From: Maratus speciosus | Taxonomy: Eukaryota; Arthropoda; Arachnida; Araneae; Salticidae | Length of the DNA: 64,000 bases | Direction: 5' to 3' | Assembly: GCA_963932465.1 (NCBI GenBank) | Contig: OZ010799.1 | Coordinates: 279,221,164-279,285,163 of the forward strand | Part shown: positions 21,893 through 34,795 of the stretch, in pieces | Numbering within the stretch: the first letter of the stretch is position 1 | Layout of the letters: each line of letters starts with the position of its first letter | Made by a program: the position numbers and the translations under genes | The notes under the pieces: generated by a model | Told to the model about the DNA's origin: nothing | Seen by the model: the letters and a program-made list of their open reading frames with translations, nothing else | Database searches by the model: none

Positions 21893-22210
21893 CTGTTCTC
21901 AAATCCAAAGGGGCTATTTTCAGACACATTTATAATTCATTTTTGTTCGGATATGTATAAAATTGGCAGGTGTTCTTATTCAGAAACAATGTAATCGAAT
22001 GGCGTTTTCCATTGTTTGGTTAACGCAAAAAATCTTCCTAAGTTGGCGTTTTGAATAGAATTTTCGGATGTGTGAGCTCGAGAAAGGGGAAAAACTGCCG
22101 TCACTTGACAAAAATATCTTATAACTCTAGTTATTATAACTAAGTTATTATTATTATCAATAAATGAAAAAAAAAAATCCAAATCGCTTCAATAGACAGT
22201 AGTGAGGCCT
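21893..22210 (+). repeat. Dispersed family A, copy 2
   Basis: Blocks in order: 'tctcaaatccaaaggggcta', 'aattggcaggtgttcttatt', 'tgtaatcgaatggcgttttc', 'agttggcgttttgaatag', 'gtcacttgacaa', 'tcgcttcaatagacagt'. This is a near-complete copy of the ~390-bp family. Confidence 0.75.
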
Positions 22211-22529
22211 GCCAATTTTACTTGCTAATTTTACAAATTATTGTTATACAGTAAAATTAACAGAAATATCTTGCAGCGTGGAAGTGTGATTTAAAAATCG
22301 AAAAAATAAATAAATGTAAAAGTATTTAATCATTGCCGATATTTCATAAACCTAAATCTATGATTGGAATAAGAGTCCGGCACAGAATTTCGAATTTTCT
22401 GCTTAAGCTTAACCCGAACCGAGTCCGACATATTCAACGCCGAATGCGAGTAAAATGTTATGATTTATGGAAAAATAATCATGATGTATTTCTTTGATGT
22501 CCACTTTATCATTTTTTTTTTTTTAAATA

Positions 22530-22920
22530 AACACAAACCTAACAGTACTGTAACCGAATATTTTTGTGTGTCCCTGTAAATGTTCGATAAATGCTATGCA
22601 TACCCGATGTTACAGTAAGCATGTTGTAGAGCAACTCAGAGTGCTGTATATTAATATCAATATATTTGAAATAGTGTAAAATCATTAAAATACATCGCAA
22701 ACGATCTCTCCCATACACCAAAATGGAAAGGAATTCTTTTGAGTGTCTCTGTAAACGAGCTATAAATACTGTAATACACTTTCTTTTTTAATACTGAACA
22801 TGTCATAGTAAACTTTAACATCATATATCCATTACACGCTAATTTGCGTAAGTTAGAGCACGGACAGGCAGACAGACGGCCAGGAAAATCGAAATCATAA
22901 ACACTTTTCAACTATTTTGA
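22530..22920 (+). repeat. Dispersed family B, copy 2
   Basis: Shares with 60125-60480 'atatttgaaatagtgtaaa', 'tcattaaaatac', 'gcaaacgat', 'gtaaacgagctat', 'agttagagcacggacaggc' and 'ataaacacttttcaac'. The best-preserved pair of the family. Confidence 0.7.
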
Positions 22921-23391
22921 AAATAATAGCACAAAAGATAAGTTTCTGTGTAGTCCTAAAAAAGTTCAAGCTTAATGAAAAATAGAATAGATGTCATTTT
23001 TGTTTTGCTTACAAGAGGAAAGTAAAGAGAGATAAAAGAAGAATTTCTCCTTTTTTTTTATTATATGCATCATTTAATTAAAACTTTAACGTACGATATT
23101 TTGTAGTTTCCTTTGGTGATAGGGGTAGGTAATGATACCTAAATCCGGGCTAATAGGTATATTCCCTTACTATTTTCTATTACATCTTACTATTTTCAAC
23201 AATTTACAGGGTTGAACCTCTCCTGCACCCCATTTGCTGCATACGCCCATCAATAAAGCATTGTCTTTCATAATATCTTATTTCACTTTACACTTAAGAA
23301 ATATTAAAAAATAAACAGATGCTAATAGCACATTCTTTTTTATAGTAAAAAAAGGGTTATAACGTAACATATAAATTTCTTTTATATAGGG

Positions 23392-24485
23392 AAGACTGGG
23401 GAGGATTGACCATAGGGGAGGCTTGACACACCCTTCAGTTTTCATATTTAAAAGAGTTTCAGAGTTTTGCTAATAGGTGGCATAAAAGCTACTGAAATGT
23501 TCAAACAATAGTTTTTGTTTCATGCAGATAATTGAAACAGGTGTAGAAAAATCACTTGTGAAGAATTATCAGCTTAAAAGGTGTATTTTTTAGAAACATT
23601 TAGTAAGATTTTCTCAGAGAAAATATATCATAGAAATTTAAGTAAGTAGATTTTAAGTAATGCAGAAACAATGAGCTTTCATTCCACGCATAAAGATTGT
23701 ACAGTAAATTAGGCTAAACATAACCATGTGCTATAATTTAAAAAGTGCTTATGTGGGAAGGCTTGACCCAATCAATGTGAGGGAAGGTTGACCAGATGGT
23801 CAAAGCTCCCTTAATAAAGTGTTTTTGGAAATATTTTTAGCATACACTGTTCATAATGAAGGGTGAATGGTTATATTTCTAATATAATGTAAATTTATTC
23901 TGTAAAGCTATAGTAAAATAGGATGATAGAAAGGAAACGTTTAAATTTCATTAAAGGAAGATGCGAAAAATTGCTATAGAAGCAAGGAAAAATTTCATGA
24001 AATTTAAATTAGAAAGTTGATAGGAACTTTTATTTCATTTAAATAGTAACCATAGTAGGAAAATAGAAAGAATGCAAAAGACTATAAAGAATGAAAGCAG
24101 CAGACTTAAGAAATGTTGTGTTCATGCCTCTGCAAAAGAACACAACATTAATCAAAACACTTTAGGAAGGTATGTAGATAATTTTCACCAAGATGAACAT
24201 AATGAGATGAATCCGAACCATGTAGCAACTAGTGTTCCTACGTCAAGTGTCACAAAAAGTGGCTGTTAAAAATTTTTTTGAAAAATCTGATGTTCCTCGA
24301 TTCCGTCTAAACAGAGTTTTTTACACATCACGTTTTCTCAAATAATTTTTAATAATGATTAAACTATGTATCATGTATGATAAAGTTATTACTTTTTTTA
24401 AACTGATTTTATTTCCCTTAACATATATTTCAATATAAAATAAAGTGGGTCAAGCCTCCCATATGTGGGGAGCCTTGACCCATGA
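23392..24485. mobile_element. Pogo-like DNA transposon remnant
   Basis: The left boundary has 'gggaagactggggaggattg' and 'aggggaggcttgacac'; the right has 'gggtcaagcctcccatatg' and 'ggagccttgaccc'. These are inverted subterminal repeats of a GGCTTGACC motif, which also occurs internally near 23755-23810. Within lies a helix-turn-helix-like fragment (24072-24269). The outer right end is missing or degraded, so target duplication cannot be confirmed. Confidence 0.5.
24072..24269 (+). pseudogene. Pogo-like transposase N-terminal fragment
   Basis: A 65-codon frame. The segment AKEHNINQNTLGRYVDNF has the spacing of the helix-turn-helix of pogo/Tigger-type transposases (an 'A-KEFNI---TL-RYV' pattern in that family). 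The catalytic DDE domain is absent: downstream sequence has stops in all frames. It sits between the inverted GGCTTGACC repeats, which fits an internally deleted element. Family assignment rests on one motif. Confidence 0.45.
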
Positions 24486-24939
24486 TTAAAATCAATAACT
24501 TTTCAAGTTTCTTATGCATTACACTTATGTCTTTTAATGTCTTTACACTTATGTCTTTTGTGTATTATGTATTTTTTAACCAGATTTTGGTTTTTACAGA
24601 AATTTTAATGGAAATTTTTTAACTTACCACCCAATCAGGAATTCTCAATTTGTGTCGAAATTCTAAGTGAATTTTTTGAGTATTTTTTTCCGAAATTAGT
24701 ATTAAAATATATCAGAAACACACTTCACATTTTTCGAAAAAATTCCTTCTCGTAATGATTTTTTCATTCCAGATTGTTTAATTTATAATGATAACTTCAT
24801 TTGTAATTCAAAAATTATTGCTATGGGATGAATTTCCAAAATTTACACAAGCGCTTTCAGTGAAAATGCTTTTAGGTAGATTTCGTATGAAATACTACCT
24901 ATTACATTTTCCCCTATGTTGGAATTTCGGAAATTTTTT
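24486..24939. other. AT-rich stretch, no gene seen
   Basis: Only chance-like short frames. Confidence 0.5.
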
Positions 24940-25890
24940 TGCCGATCTACATCGATCAGGACCCCCTAGAACCCAAAACCACCCCCAGTAAAAATCTTTA
25001 TTTATCTATCTATCTAGCTATATCACTTTTTTATGGACACGATAACTTCCATAATTCTGCACAAATATTTTCGAAACAGATATATAAAATCAAGGGGCAT
25101 AAAATCTCGGTCAAGTTCATTAATGGGCAAAAAGGACCAAGGGGATGGAAATAGGGAGGGGATTTGTGAAAACTGAAAAACCCCGATAACTTCTTAATTT
25201 TTATTCATATCAAATGAGTTTAAAGTTATTATTACTTCTAGGAAAAGAGTCAAAAATTTAAGTATCATAGATTTTCGATAGAAATGGGTCCAAGGGGCGC
25301 AAAAATAGGGTTTTTAGGGAAAAAAAAAATCAAAACTTCGTCAATTCTTAAGATATAAAATTCACGTAAACTTATTATAAATCTTCGTAATATTATCTAT
25401 GAAAAACGAAATATGAAAAACGAAAAACCCCCATAACTTCTTAATTATAATACATATCGATTCAGTTTAAAGTTTTTATTACTTCTAAAAAAGGGGCCAA
25501 AAATTTATGAAAGACAGATTTTTTATAAAATTAAAAATGGGCTCAAGTGGCAAAAAAAAATAGGGTTTTGGGGAGAGAAAAATTCCTAACTTCGTAAATT
25601 ATCAAGATTCAAATCCAATTAAATTTATTATAAATCTTATTATTATCTACAACTTTTGTATTGACAAGTTTTTGATAGGCCCAATTCGTACCGCAAAAAC
25701 AATTAAAAACGAAAACAAAAAAAGGGGGGGGGTGAAGAAGAAAAAAATCCATAACTTCGTCAATTCACGGAGATATAAAATCCGCATGAATTTATTATAT
25801 ATCGTCTTAACATTATCTACAACTTTTATATTGACAAGTTTTTGATAGGACCCATTCTAATAGCCAAAACAAATTAAAAATACATAGCCG
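24940..25890 (+). repeat. Diverged ~280-300-bp tandem repeat
   Basis: Blocks recur two or three times: 'ccccgataacttcttaattt' (25182) and 'cccccataacttcttaatta' (25428); 'acttcgtcaattcttaagat' (25345) and 'acttcgtcaattcacggaga' (25755); 'ttgacaagtttttgatagg' (25659, 25828). The start carries the repeat shared with 4630-4735. No coding signal. Confidence 0.65.
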
Positions 25891-25916
25891 TTGAAGAAAA
25901 AATCATCATATTAAGG

Positions 25917-26310
25917 GTGTACTTAGATCCAAACTGCTTATTTTCTGACTCATTTTTTAATTCATTTTTGCTTTTAAACGCATCCAATTGGTGAGTTCTC
26001 TTATTCAGAAACTATATAATGTACCGTAATGGTCGATTTTTGATAGAGGCAGAATACATTTGAAAAAATTATGTCAAAGTGGGCATTTTGAACCGAATTT
26101 CCCGAAGCGAGTGTGTTGGAAATGAAAAATATTGTCCTACTGAGAAAATAATTGTTTATAAATCAAGTTCTAATTAATTGAACAAAAAAACATAGGTCGC
26201 TTATAAATCTCTTCAAAAATCACGTCAGCAAGTTTCGTGTTTTTTCTTTTAAAAATGAATCTGAAGATTTGTCTGAAAATTTTGAGTTGTTGAGCATGGA
26301 GAAGTATTTT
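25917..26310 (+). repeat. Dispersed family A, copy 3
   Basis: Diverged copy: 'ttagatccaaactgcttatt', 'gtgagttctcttattcagaa', 'agtgggcattttgaaccgaa' and 'gagttgttgagcatggag' match the order of copies 2 and 4. Confidence 0.65.
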
Positions 26311-26929
26311 TTTGAATGCAGCCTTTACATGTTTCTGATAAAACCAGCTCTTATATAAAAATGAAAATAAAAAGTCGTCAAAAGAGGCTAGTTGAAATTG
26401 TTAAAGTGGGTTTATCTCTAATCATGATTTAGTTTATTTGTTTTATATCTGATAGTTTAATACATATTTTAGTGGACGCAGATCGCTTATTATGTGCCAA
26501 ATGATTGATACTCTACAAAATGTATGGAAATAGTATTACGAAAATATTCTGTAGAACATATCTTTTTTAAGGAAAACAAAATTCCCAATTTTAGAAGCGT
26601 AAAATGGGATTGTATACAAATATATATTTTTATATTCCTTGCATATATGAAAAAAAAAAAAAAAAAAAAAAAAAAAGGAAATTTCATATGTTACTGATAG
26701 TTTATGATATACGTTAAGTTAATAATTAATAAGTAATTAATTTTGTTGTAGATTTTGTTAATCTGCTTTCTAACATCTATTCTGTATTTTAATTAAAATT
26801 GTGTTTGTCATACGAATTTGTCCCGATTTCTTCTTCTTAATATTATTATTATCGTTTAAGCACAACAATCACCATCTTCTTCAGACATTATGATGTTTTT
26901 AAAAAGAGAGTAAAACGGAATACGAAACA
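26311..26929. other. AT-rich stretch with A-run
   Basis: Contains an A-run at 26650-26676. No gene seen. It lies just 3' of the candidate minus-strand gene end. Confidence 0.5.
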
Positions 26930-26953
26930 GAAAACATATGTTCCAAGTACAGC

Positions 26954-26959
26954 TTTATT
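26954..26959 (-). promoter_or_regulatory. AATAAA poly-A signal for the minus-strand exon
   Basis: AATAAA on the minus strand, ~120 nt past the stop codon at 27080-27082, followed downstream by a T/GT-rich stretch (tgttttctgtttcg), as expected for a cleavage site near 26930-26940. Confidence 0.5.
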
Positions 26960-27079
26960 TCTTTGAAATATAGGAATAATCAATTAGCTTTAATGTAAAT
27001 CATATTTTTATTTAGAAGTCATAAAATATTTTAGTTATTTATTTCTCTTTAAATTTCTTTCTGTATCTATTTTCTCTGT

Positions 27080-27206
27080 CTAGTCAATGGGTACTACCAG
27101 CTCCATGGTACTACCAGGCGAAATCTGTGTGGAAGTTGTCTTGAGCTGTTCGATTTCCTCTACGTTCTTTGATATAACTTCCCCTCTCCCTTTCTTAGAA
27201 TTTTCC
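27080..27206 (-). CDS. Candidate 3' terminal coding exon, product unknown
   Basis: On the minus strand, an acceptor-like 'cctttgttgtgtttag' (27222-27207) is followed by one base and 41 codons ending in TAG (27080-27082). The peptide is well mixed and hydrophilic, with KGRGEVISKNVEEIEQLK in its first half and the end MELVVPID. The other two frames hit stops early. The block is GC-richer than its surroundings, and a poly-A signal follows at 26959-26954. This combination is what a real last exon looks like. I do not recognise the protein, and no partner exon upstream (higher coordinates) is certain. An alternative is an old transposon fragment. Confidence 0.45.
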
Positions 27207-27239
27207 CTAAACACAACAAAGGTGCTCGATTACACCTAC

Positions 27240-30200
27240 AGATTCCCACATTAGCAGTAAATGCAAACTGCTAGGATGCTTTGTCCAATTTAGCTAGAAA
27301 AGCCTCCGAGTCTCTATAAGTTTATCTTCTGATAGGGAACTTTTTTGAATATTCTTTTTAAAGAAAATACAATCAGAAAAAAATCAATCCTTGTATCTCA
27401 TTCTCAGTCGATACATGTTACTGTGAAATACCCACTTATTTCATAAATGTGTTATATACATAGTATTATATTTGTTTTTCAAGTTCAAAAATATATATAA
27501 ATATATATGCACTTGAAAAAAGGGCCACGGAAAAAATGGTACAGGCGCACATTATTAACATTATTTAAAAAGTATATTGACATTTTCATTTTTTTTTTTT
27601 TTTTTTTTTTTTTCATGGCGGGTGTTTTTGGGGGAGGGGAGAGGCAAGAGTGCATTAAAAAGAAGTTATAGTATTTATTTTTAAAACTATATTACATAGA
27701 TACCTTACTTATGGACTGATTTCCGTGGATTTTTTATTTTATTTTTTATTTTTTGACTTTCCGTAAGCGTAGGCTTTGAGCGGGGAAAGAGGGGAATTAA
27801 AAATAATTAAAACCCTAGCTATAAAGATTGGAAATGGTTTAGATAAAGATGAACAAAGGAGTAATTTTTTTAACGTGAGCAATGTTCATTATTTGACATC
27901 TCCAATAAGTGGCGCACAGGTAAGACAATAATAGAAAAAAAAAAATAAGGTAAAATTTTATAGAATTTGAGCATGAACGCCCAGTTTTGTCGTTTTACTG
28001 ATAATTTTTTGTACGGTATTTTATTTTGATAATTTTTTTAAAGTATTTTATTTGTTCTGGAGTGTGCCTTTGGGAGAAGGGTGGAAAGGGCGGATTAAAA
28101 GTAAAATATAGCCTACAGATTCTTTACTTTATATATAAGCTAAACTCCTTGTACCAAAAGGGACATTCTAAAGGAAGAGGCACGAAAAAAAAAAAAAATA
28201 AATAAATAAACATTATATACAGAGATTGAAAAGGGCATGAAATAAAGATAACAAAGGGACAATTTTTAAAATGAGAAGATTTTTCAATATCTTGACATTT
28301 TCAGTGTAATGAATTGAGGGTCAGGATGGGGAAAGAAAGAAAAAAAAAAAAGAGGTTATTTTTTCAGACTTTACCAATTAACATGAAATTTAGATATTTT
28401 ACTAAGGAAAATTAAAAAAAAAAAATGCTTTAATTTTTAAGAGGCTGCCTTCGAGAGTGAAGGGTGAGGGTAAGAAATTAGATTCTATAGATTCTTTAAA
28501 CGGGTAACATAGACCTCATATATGAGCAAAACCCCTTATATGTATTTTTTTTTTTTATTTCAACGTTAGTAGCCTTTGTAGGGAAAGGAAAATAAAGTTT
28601 AAAAACAAATAATAAACCACTAACTACAACAATTATAAAAGGAATCAATGCGTCAGATTTTCTAAAATAATTATTTAGAAAATAGATATCGTGAGATATT
28701 TTTATCCATGCATTTTGTTATCGTTTTTATTTAGGATGTATGTCGTGTGATAAATTATGAAATCTTTGAAAATCATTTTTTTTTTCCTCTGCAGTTAGTC
28801 AGTTATACAGGGAAAACATTGTCAATTTGTAAAAATGAATTTTAATGTCAAGAATCAATATCGGTCTTTATCTTATAAGGCGCCATTATTCTTTTAATGT
28901 AAGAAATTTTAGAAATTTACAGTCAACCAATAAAATTTTAGTTGTGTGAGGATATAATTTCGTTGTTTTATAATAGTGAAGATAATTATTTCCAAAATAA
29001 GTATTCGATGAATACTTTTGTTTGTTTATATAGATAACCTAAAAAGGTTTGGTTTGAACGGTAAAGTGGTATTACTTCAAAGAAAACTAATATGCCATTT
29101 TATTTATTAATTTTAAAACAAATAGATAAATAAAATACGCGAGATTCGCTCGATGTCGTCATTTTCATACATTAACTCGTTTGTTTTCAGACATATTAAT
29201 AAAAATTATCTAAAATACTTTGATTTGTTCCTTATATATGTTTTTCGCGTTCTGTTATAACAACGAATATTATTTACTTTTTTAATATGCAACTCAATGT
29301 AAATTAATGAAATTTAATGATGAATAAACCTAAAGGATAAATCATCGGATACTTTGAGCTTGAAACTGAAAATCGATTCAATTCTTGGAAGAAAATTTTT
29401 ATTGGCAGATTAGACACAATTTCTTCAAAAAATTTCGTTATATTTAACATCAACCAACAATTAAAATTCTTTTAAAAAGAATGTTGAATATATTTTATAT
29501 AGAAATTTTAAAGTATAACGTGTATATATATATATATATATATATATTTACTATATTATATATTTCATTCTTTTGTCCACTAGTTACTGAATACAAATTT
29601 ACAATATTAGTTATAACTTGAACAGTTATATGAAAATAAATAATTCGTGACACTTTAAAAAATAATATTAATGCAATTAAAATTAGAGAAAATAAGATGG
29701 TTATATAAAATCATGGACTGAAATTTTTAATATATATGTAATATCACTCTAGAATTAAATAAAATAAAATAATTTTTAATTAATTAAAATCACAACTAAT
29801 AATTTATGTATAACAATAACAAATACGAAAATAGAACTCCAACAGAGTGTCCATTTTCTGATAATAATACAAGTACACTAGAGTAATTTTTAGAGGGACA
29901 AATTGCGATTCTAAAATCGCCCACACTTCTTTTTTGTAATGAATAAGAAACATTCGCAATCTGGGGTGAGAGTAACATTTAATTTACTATCTTGACTGGA
30001 AAACTTATAGAATAGTTTAATTATATAGTTTAAATATTTATAACATCTATGGGGTAGCTGGAAGTAGGGGCGGAGGGGCAGAGGGAGATGTTTCCACGAA
30101 AAATTCATGCGCATTGCACACATACGAAAATAAAGACTGAAATTTTACGTGAAACTAATAGCTTTCAAAACAATATTGAAAAGGAAACCAAATTCGCTAT

Positions 30201-31021
30201 TTTTACAATAAGAAATTTCGCCACTTTAAATTTAAATTAGTATATCGATTGTCATAGCTTCCATCTGATTTAGGGGCACTGTGCAGCTTAATTTATTTTT
30301 TTTCTAAGAGATTTGAATCGCAGTAGTTTTATAAAATTATTGAAACAACGCGGACGCGTGTACATTGGGGACTCCGCTCCCCCTCCCTCCCTGTCTCTAA
30401 AATAACAATTTTAGCATTTTTCAGTTTTTATGGTGTGCATAAGAAGGCCGTTGCTTTGTATTGAGTTTTATTAATCTTTTTACTTTAGTTGTTACGTGCA
30501 TTTTTAAACTCTTAACAATAATAGTAGTAGTAGTAATAATAATAATAATAAATAAATTTTAAAGGATAGATTGAGTAAAACTTCTGAAACATTAATATAC
30601 TGTTGATTATTTGTTTTATTTATAATAAATAAAGTTTCTTTAAAGATATTTAAAATAATTATTAGATTTCTTACGGGTGGGAAAAAATTATTTTGTCGGG
30701 ATCGGGTAGAAATCAAATATAATTTTCGGATTTGGGCCAAGTACAATCCGACCCATGCAGGACATATTAATTCATAGTAGTTTCGAGCTAATGAATTTTG
30801 CAATAAAAAGTTCTAGTGTATCATTTACATCTTATTATGTTTATAAAAATATTTAAAAGAGATGATATATTTAAGTATTTAAATTAGCACTCAGCTATAG
30901 GTGGTTCACGAGCCCTTCATTAAATCTGTGTCTAATTTTTTATCCCTTTATTCATGCACAATCTGTACTGTATTACCAATGAAAATAGAATTCTTCTTTA
31001 TACATAAAAAATCATCGTCTC
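27240..31021. other. Long AT-rich non-coding stretch
   Basis: Low-complexity DNA with T-, A- and G-rich runs (for example T-run at 27590-27613), a (TA)n tract at 29521-29549 and an AAT/TAA-rich tract near 30520-30552. A splice-acceptor-like 'tttttttcctctgcag' at ~28782-28797 is followed by only 16 open codons; not called. Nothing else recognised. Confidence 0.5.
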
Positions 31022-31315
31022 ATAAAATAGTGCCCTACAATTATATCTGAAACATGAAGAGCTGCCTAAAACGCAATTCTTCTCCGGTGTCCTGCAATTC
31101 CATCTTAACAAATTTTACAAAAGAAAATCGTTAATTTTTATTCGCTAGTAAAGCATAAAAATTGGACTTCTCTGTAACTGAATTCAGCTTTAAAGCGAAA
31201 CATTTCGACGAAAGGAATACCCTACAAATATAGCTGCTCAATGGAAACTGGTCTAAAACGGAAACTTCCTCCGGTATCTTATGATTTTGTCTTAGCAGGT
31301 TTTATCATACTTTAT
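31022..31315 (+). repeat. Diverged ~187-bp direct repeat, two units
   Basis: 'ccctacaattatatctg' and 'ctaaaacgcaattcttctcc' near 31032-31085 match 'ccctacaaatatagctg' and 'ctaaaacggaaacttcctcc' near 31220-31275, followed in both by a 'cttaacaaattttac/cttagcaggttttatc' block. Confidence 0.55.
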
Positions 31316-31394
31316 TTTTACAAGATAAAGTGAATTTTTTTACAATTTTCATAACTTATTTGTATTCATAAAAAATTTGTCTGTATCAAAATCT

Positions 31395-31445
31395 AGTTAG
31401 ATAGGGTCAAGCCTCCCTTTGCCCTCCCCTTATTTTAACTTGACC
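31395..31445 (-). repeat. Pogo-like subterminal remnant
   Basis: 'agggtcaagcctccctttgc' and 'cctcccctt' match the GGCTTGACC-type ends of the element at 23392-24485. An isolated fragment. Confidence 0.4.
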
Positions 31446-33299
31446 GATTTTTTAACTTTTTAACCTTTCCTTTGACTGAGATTTAAATTACTTAAAATTG
31501 TAATGAAAATAATGCATTTCATAGCAAATTTCGAGTATTTTAATTATTTGCATTTTAATTAATTCACTATAGTTATTTTTTTTAGGTTAAGAAAAAATAC
31601 AATCGTATGAGAAGTATCTAAATCGTAATTCGATAGAGCTGGGTTATAGTAGGTATATTGATAGAAAATATATGTGTCTAAGAATGTGTCTGGTCGAGTT
31701 TGTTTCGGCATGAAAAGAGTTTATTTCAAAATTTGAGAGGTTATAGCATCCATAATGAACGATTTTTGTGTAGGAGACTAGGGTCGCAATCTGCTTACTT
31801 AGTCAAAAATACCACGTGTTTTACTCCAAGGGGAACCTAGATTCTTGCATATATATTTAATATAAAATGAGATATTTTAGATAAATTTTCAAAATACAAA
31901 CTTTTTTTTATGTGACATGAAATGCCATCACCAGAAATGCTGTAAATGATTTGCATCTAAATAATATTGAAGACAACACCCCATAATTCTGAATTAGCTA
32001 ACTGCGTTTATATGTTGTCACTGACTAAATTATAATGTACTTTTACAACTTTCAGATATGTTATCACGTTTCGTAAAAAGCAAAGTCTTTCGAAAATGTG
32101 GCTAAAATAACTTCCTTTTAGTTAAAGTTATGTAGGAAAAATCGGATTCAGTCTGGAGTGAGATACCCTATTTTTTTACTGAATAAGCGGGTAACGACTC
32201 TGGTTTCTATATAAAAATTGATCTCAATTCAGGCAGGACATGCTGATTTATCTTCTCAAATGAGAGTTTTTTACGCCTCCATTCTCCTATGTCATAGGTC
32301 ACCACATTCAATTTATACCTACCATGTCCCCTGTTTTGTTGTTGCATTTTTTTAAACTGTAATATTATATAACTAATTTCGTTAAAAACAACATAATGGT
32401 TTTTGAATTTTTTACGAATGTATAACAAAATCAACCTTAAAAATTATTACATTTTCATTAGCTGCAATAATATAATTATTATGAGTTCATAGAATTTCAA
32501 GCCAAAAGTCTTTTTTATTATGTATTACTGGACTGCAATGTGCATTGTCTTTTATGTTGCAAGATGTCAAGACAATAGATAAATTGAAAATATACTACAG
32601 TGCTATCAAAAATATGTCAGAAGACAACAAATAGCGATGGAGTGGCGAAATCAGAATACTGGATGTAATTAATCAGAATAGTAGCCGCATAACAAAAACA
32701 GTCGCTACGTATCTCGCTGGCTGCATATATATATAGATAGATATATTATCAGTTCTATTCTAAAACCTTAAACTTAGAACCTGATGCTAGCAGCTAACGA
32801 TTTATAATATATATATTTTAGTTACTTGAATTTTACTTTACATTTTCATGTATTATTTAATTATTAAACGATGGGTGTCAAGATAATTTCTTTTATAGTT
32901 GTTATATGAATATTTTCCTTTCTTTCAAGTTCTTTTTTCTTTTTCTTTTTACAGAAAAAAAATGACTTTTTTTTTCCATACACACAGATATATATTCTTG
33001 ATAAAGGTAAGAAAATATAGCAAAAAATGCAGATCAGTTGAATTTATTTAATTATTAATTGCATGAAAACTTTTAGCTTAAATATTTTTTAGATAAAATT
33101 AGTATTTAAAATATATTGTGTGTTATTTTTTTTATTATAAAGCATTCAAATAATAATTAAAAGGCATACAGACCATATAACTTCCCTCTTGAAATAAAAT
33201 ATGACAATATAGAAATGAATTATCGCTAGAAAATATAACAGAAATCATTCTGCCTGTTCGAACTCGCGTTCTTCGCAAAAATTCAAATCTTTAAACTGA
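31446..33299. other. AT-rich stretch, no gene seen
   Basis: Short open frames, for example on the minus strand at 32207-32434, have chance-like composition. Confidence 0.5.
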
Positions 33300-34795
33300 T
33301 AACTTAGACCACCGGGCTAACGAAACCGGACCGGAATTTTCAGGCCAGGCCCGAACGAAAGCTAAGTTGGCCCTGCCCGGTGTAAAAATTAAAAGTTGAA
33401 CCCGAGCACGGCTTGGCCCGTTTATATTTTCACACTTCATGGCCCGGTTCATACAAAAATTAGTGATATACATGCCCAAAAATCAATTAAATCAGGCCCG
33501 ATCCGGCCTGATTCATTTTCTACAATAAATTGAGATTTATCTTAACATACAATTAAAATTCTTTTAAAGAATACTTGATGAATATTTATGGGATAATATT
33601 GCAGTGAATTTTAAAATTACTATGTATTGGCAACACAAAAAATGCACAATAGCAACATTAATGATTACTTAGATTCTTAGATATTTCAACATTCAAATAA
33701 GGATTCATTAAAAAATTAATGTAGTTTAGAATAAAAGAACGAAAGGAGGGTTAAAAACGTCATAACTTTTGAAGCTGTATAATAAAAAGTAGTTTTGTGA
33801 AAATAGTTCTGCGTCATTTATTAAGGCTTTTCTCAAATCCTTTCTGACACATATCTGAATTCAATTCTTTTCAGAAACGCATAAGATTGGCAGGTGTTCT
33901 TTTAAAGAAACTATGTAATCGAATGGCATTATCCATTTTTCGATAAAGGCAATATATTATTTTGAGGAAATACTGTTAAAGTTAGCGTTTTGAATCCAAT
34001 TTCCTGAAACGATAGCACGGGAAAGGAGAAAAACCTGTAGTCACGTGACAACAATCTCTTACATCTCGATAAGTAAATTATTTTTTAAAAATGGGAAACT
34101 GTTCGATTCGAAATCCCTTCAATAGTCACTTATGTCGATTTTATGACTTTACAGTTAAAAATTAGTCCGAAAATGTGCCAGAAAGTTTTGCGTTGTTGAG
34201 CAGTGAATTTGAGAACCACCTTAAGGTATATTTCTAAAGATTCCAGAAGTTACAGAAGTTCATTATCGCTATTAATATTTTAAGAAAACATATTGCCTGT
34301 CCTACATCCTGAGTCAAGGTTCAGGAAGGTTCAAGGTTCAATTAAGTTCAGGTCCGGCCGAGGTATGAGGAGTTCAGGTCCGGCCGAGGTTTTCCTATGT
34401 AGGAAAAAAATGCAAGCCTAATCGTGGCCAGGCACGAGTCTGCAGAAAAAATTAATCCCGGGCTCAGATACCATGTAACTGTCCGATGCCGATCTCTACG
34501 CTGGACATGTTACATTTCTGAATTGATGTTTGAAAACTAGCATCGGCTCGTGACGCACATTTATACTTATTCTCGGGAAAGTTATGTTCATTGAAAATGG
34601 CTCATATTTTATCGGTTTTGTTTAAAGTTTTATATCAGGCCGTTAGATCCGCTTAATTTTATTTATCAACCCGGTCTGGCAGGTCCATTCAATTTTTTTC
34701 GACCCTGCCCGGTCCGTTTTAAAATTGTCCCAATTCTGCCGGCCCAGCCGTGTACGGGCCTCGTGCCAAGCCCGGGCCTGTGCGCGTGCAGACCT
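33300..34795. repeat. GCCCGG-rich transposon remnant, interrupted
   Basis: 33300-33515 and 34315-34795 are GC-rich and packed with 'gcccgg', 'ggcccg' and 'ggtccggccgag'. The right end reads 'gcgtgcagacctctaat'; its reverse complement, 'ttagaggtctgcacg' plus 'ggcccgggc', resembles the termini of a common hAT-like family. Between the two GC-rich parts lies family A copy 4 in AT-rich DNA. Boundary on the left is uncertain. Confidence 0.45.
33822..34212 (+). repeat. Dispersed family A, copy 4
   Basis: Near-complete: 'attggcaggtgttctttta', 'ctatgtaatcgaatggcat', 'gttagcgttttgaatccaat', 'tagtcacgtgacaacaatc', 'tcccttcaatagtcac', 'gcgttgttgagcagtgaa'. It interrupts the GCCCGG-rich remnant. Part of its left block has a small deletion. 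Confidence 0.75.

Noticed and set aside
28797..28850. Exon after a strong tttcctctgcag acceptor
   Set aside because: Only 16 open codons with chance-like composition and no poly-A signal nearby.
33291..33479. 62-codon minus-strand frame
   Set aside because: Coincides with the GCCCGG-rich repeat; open only because of base composition.
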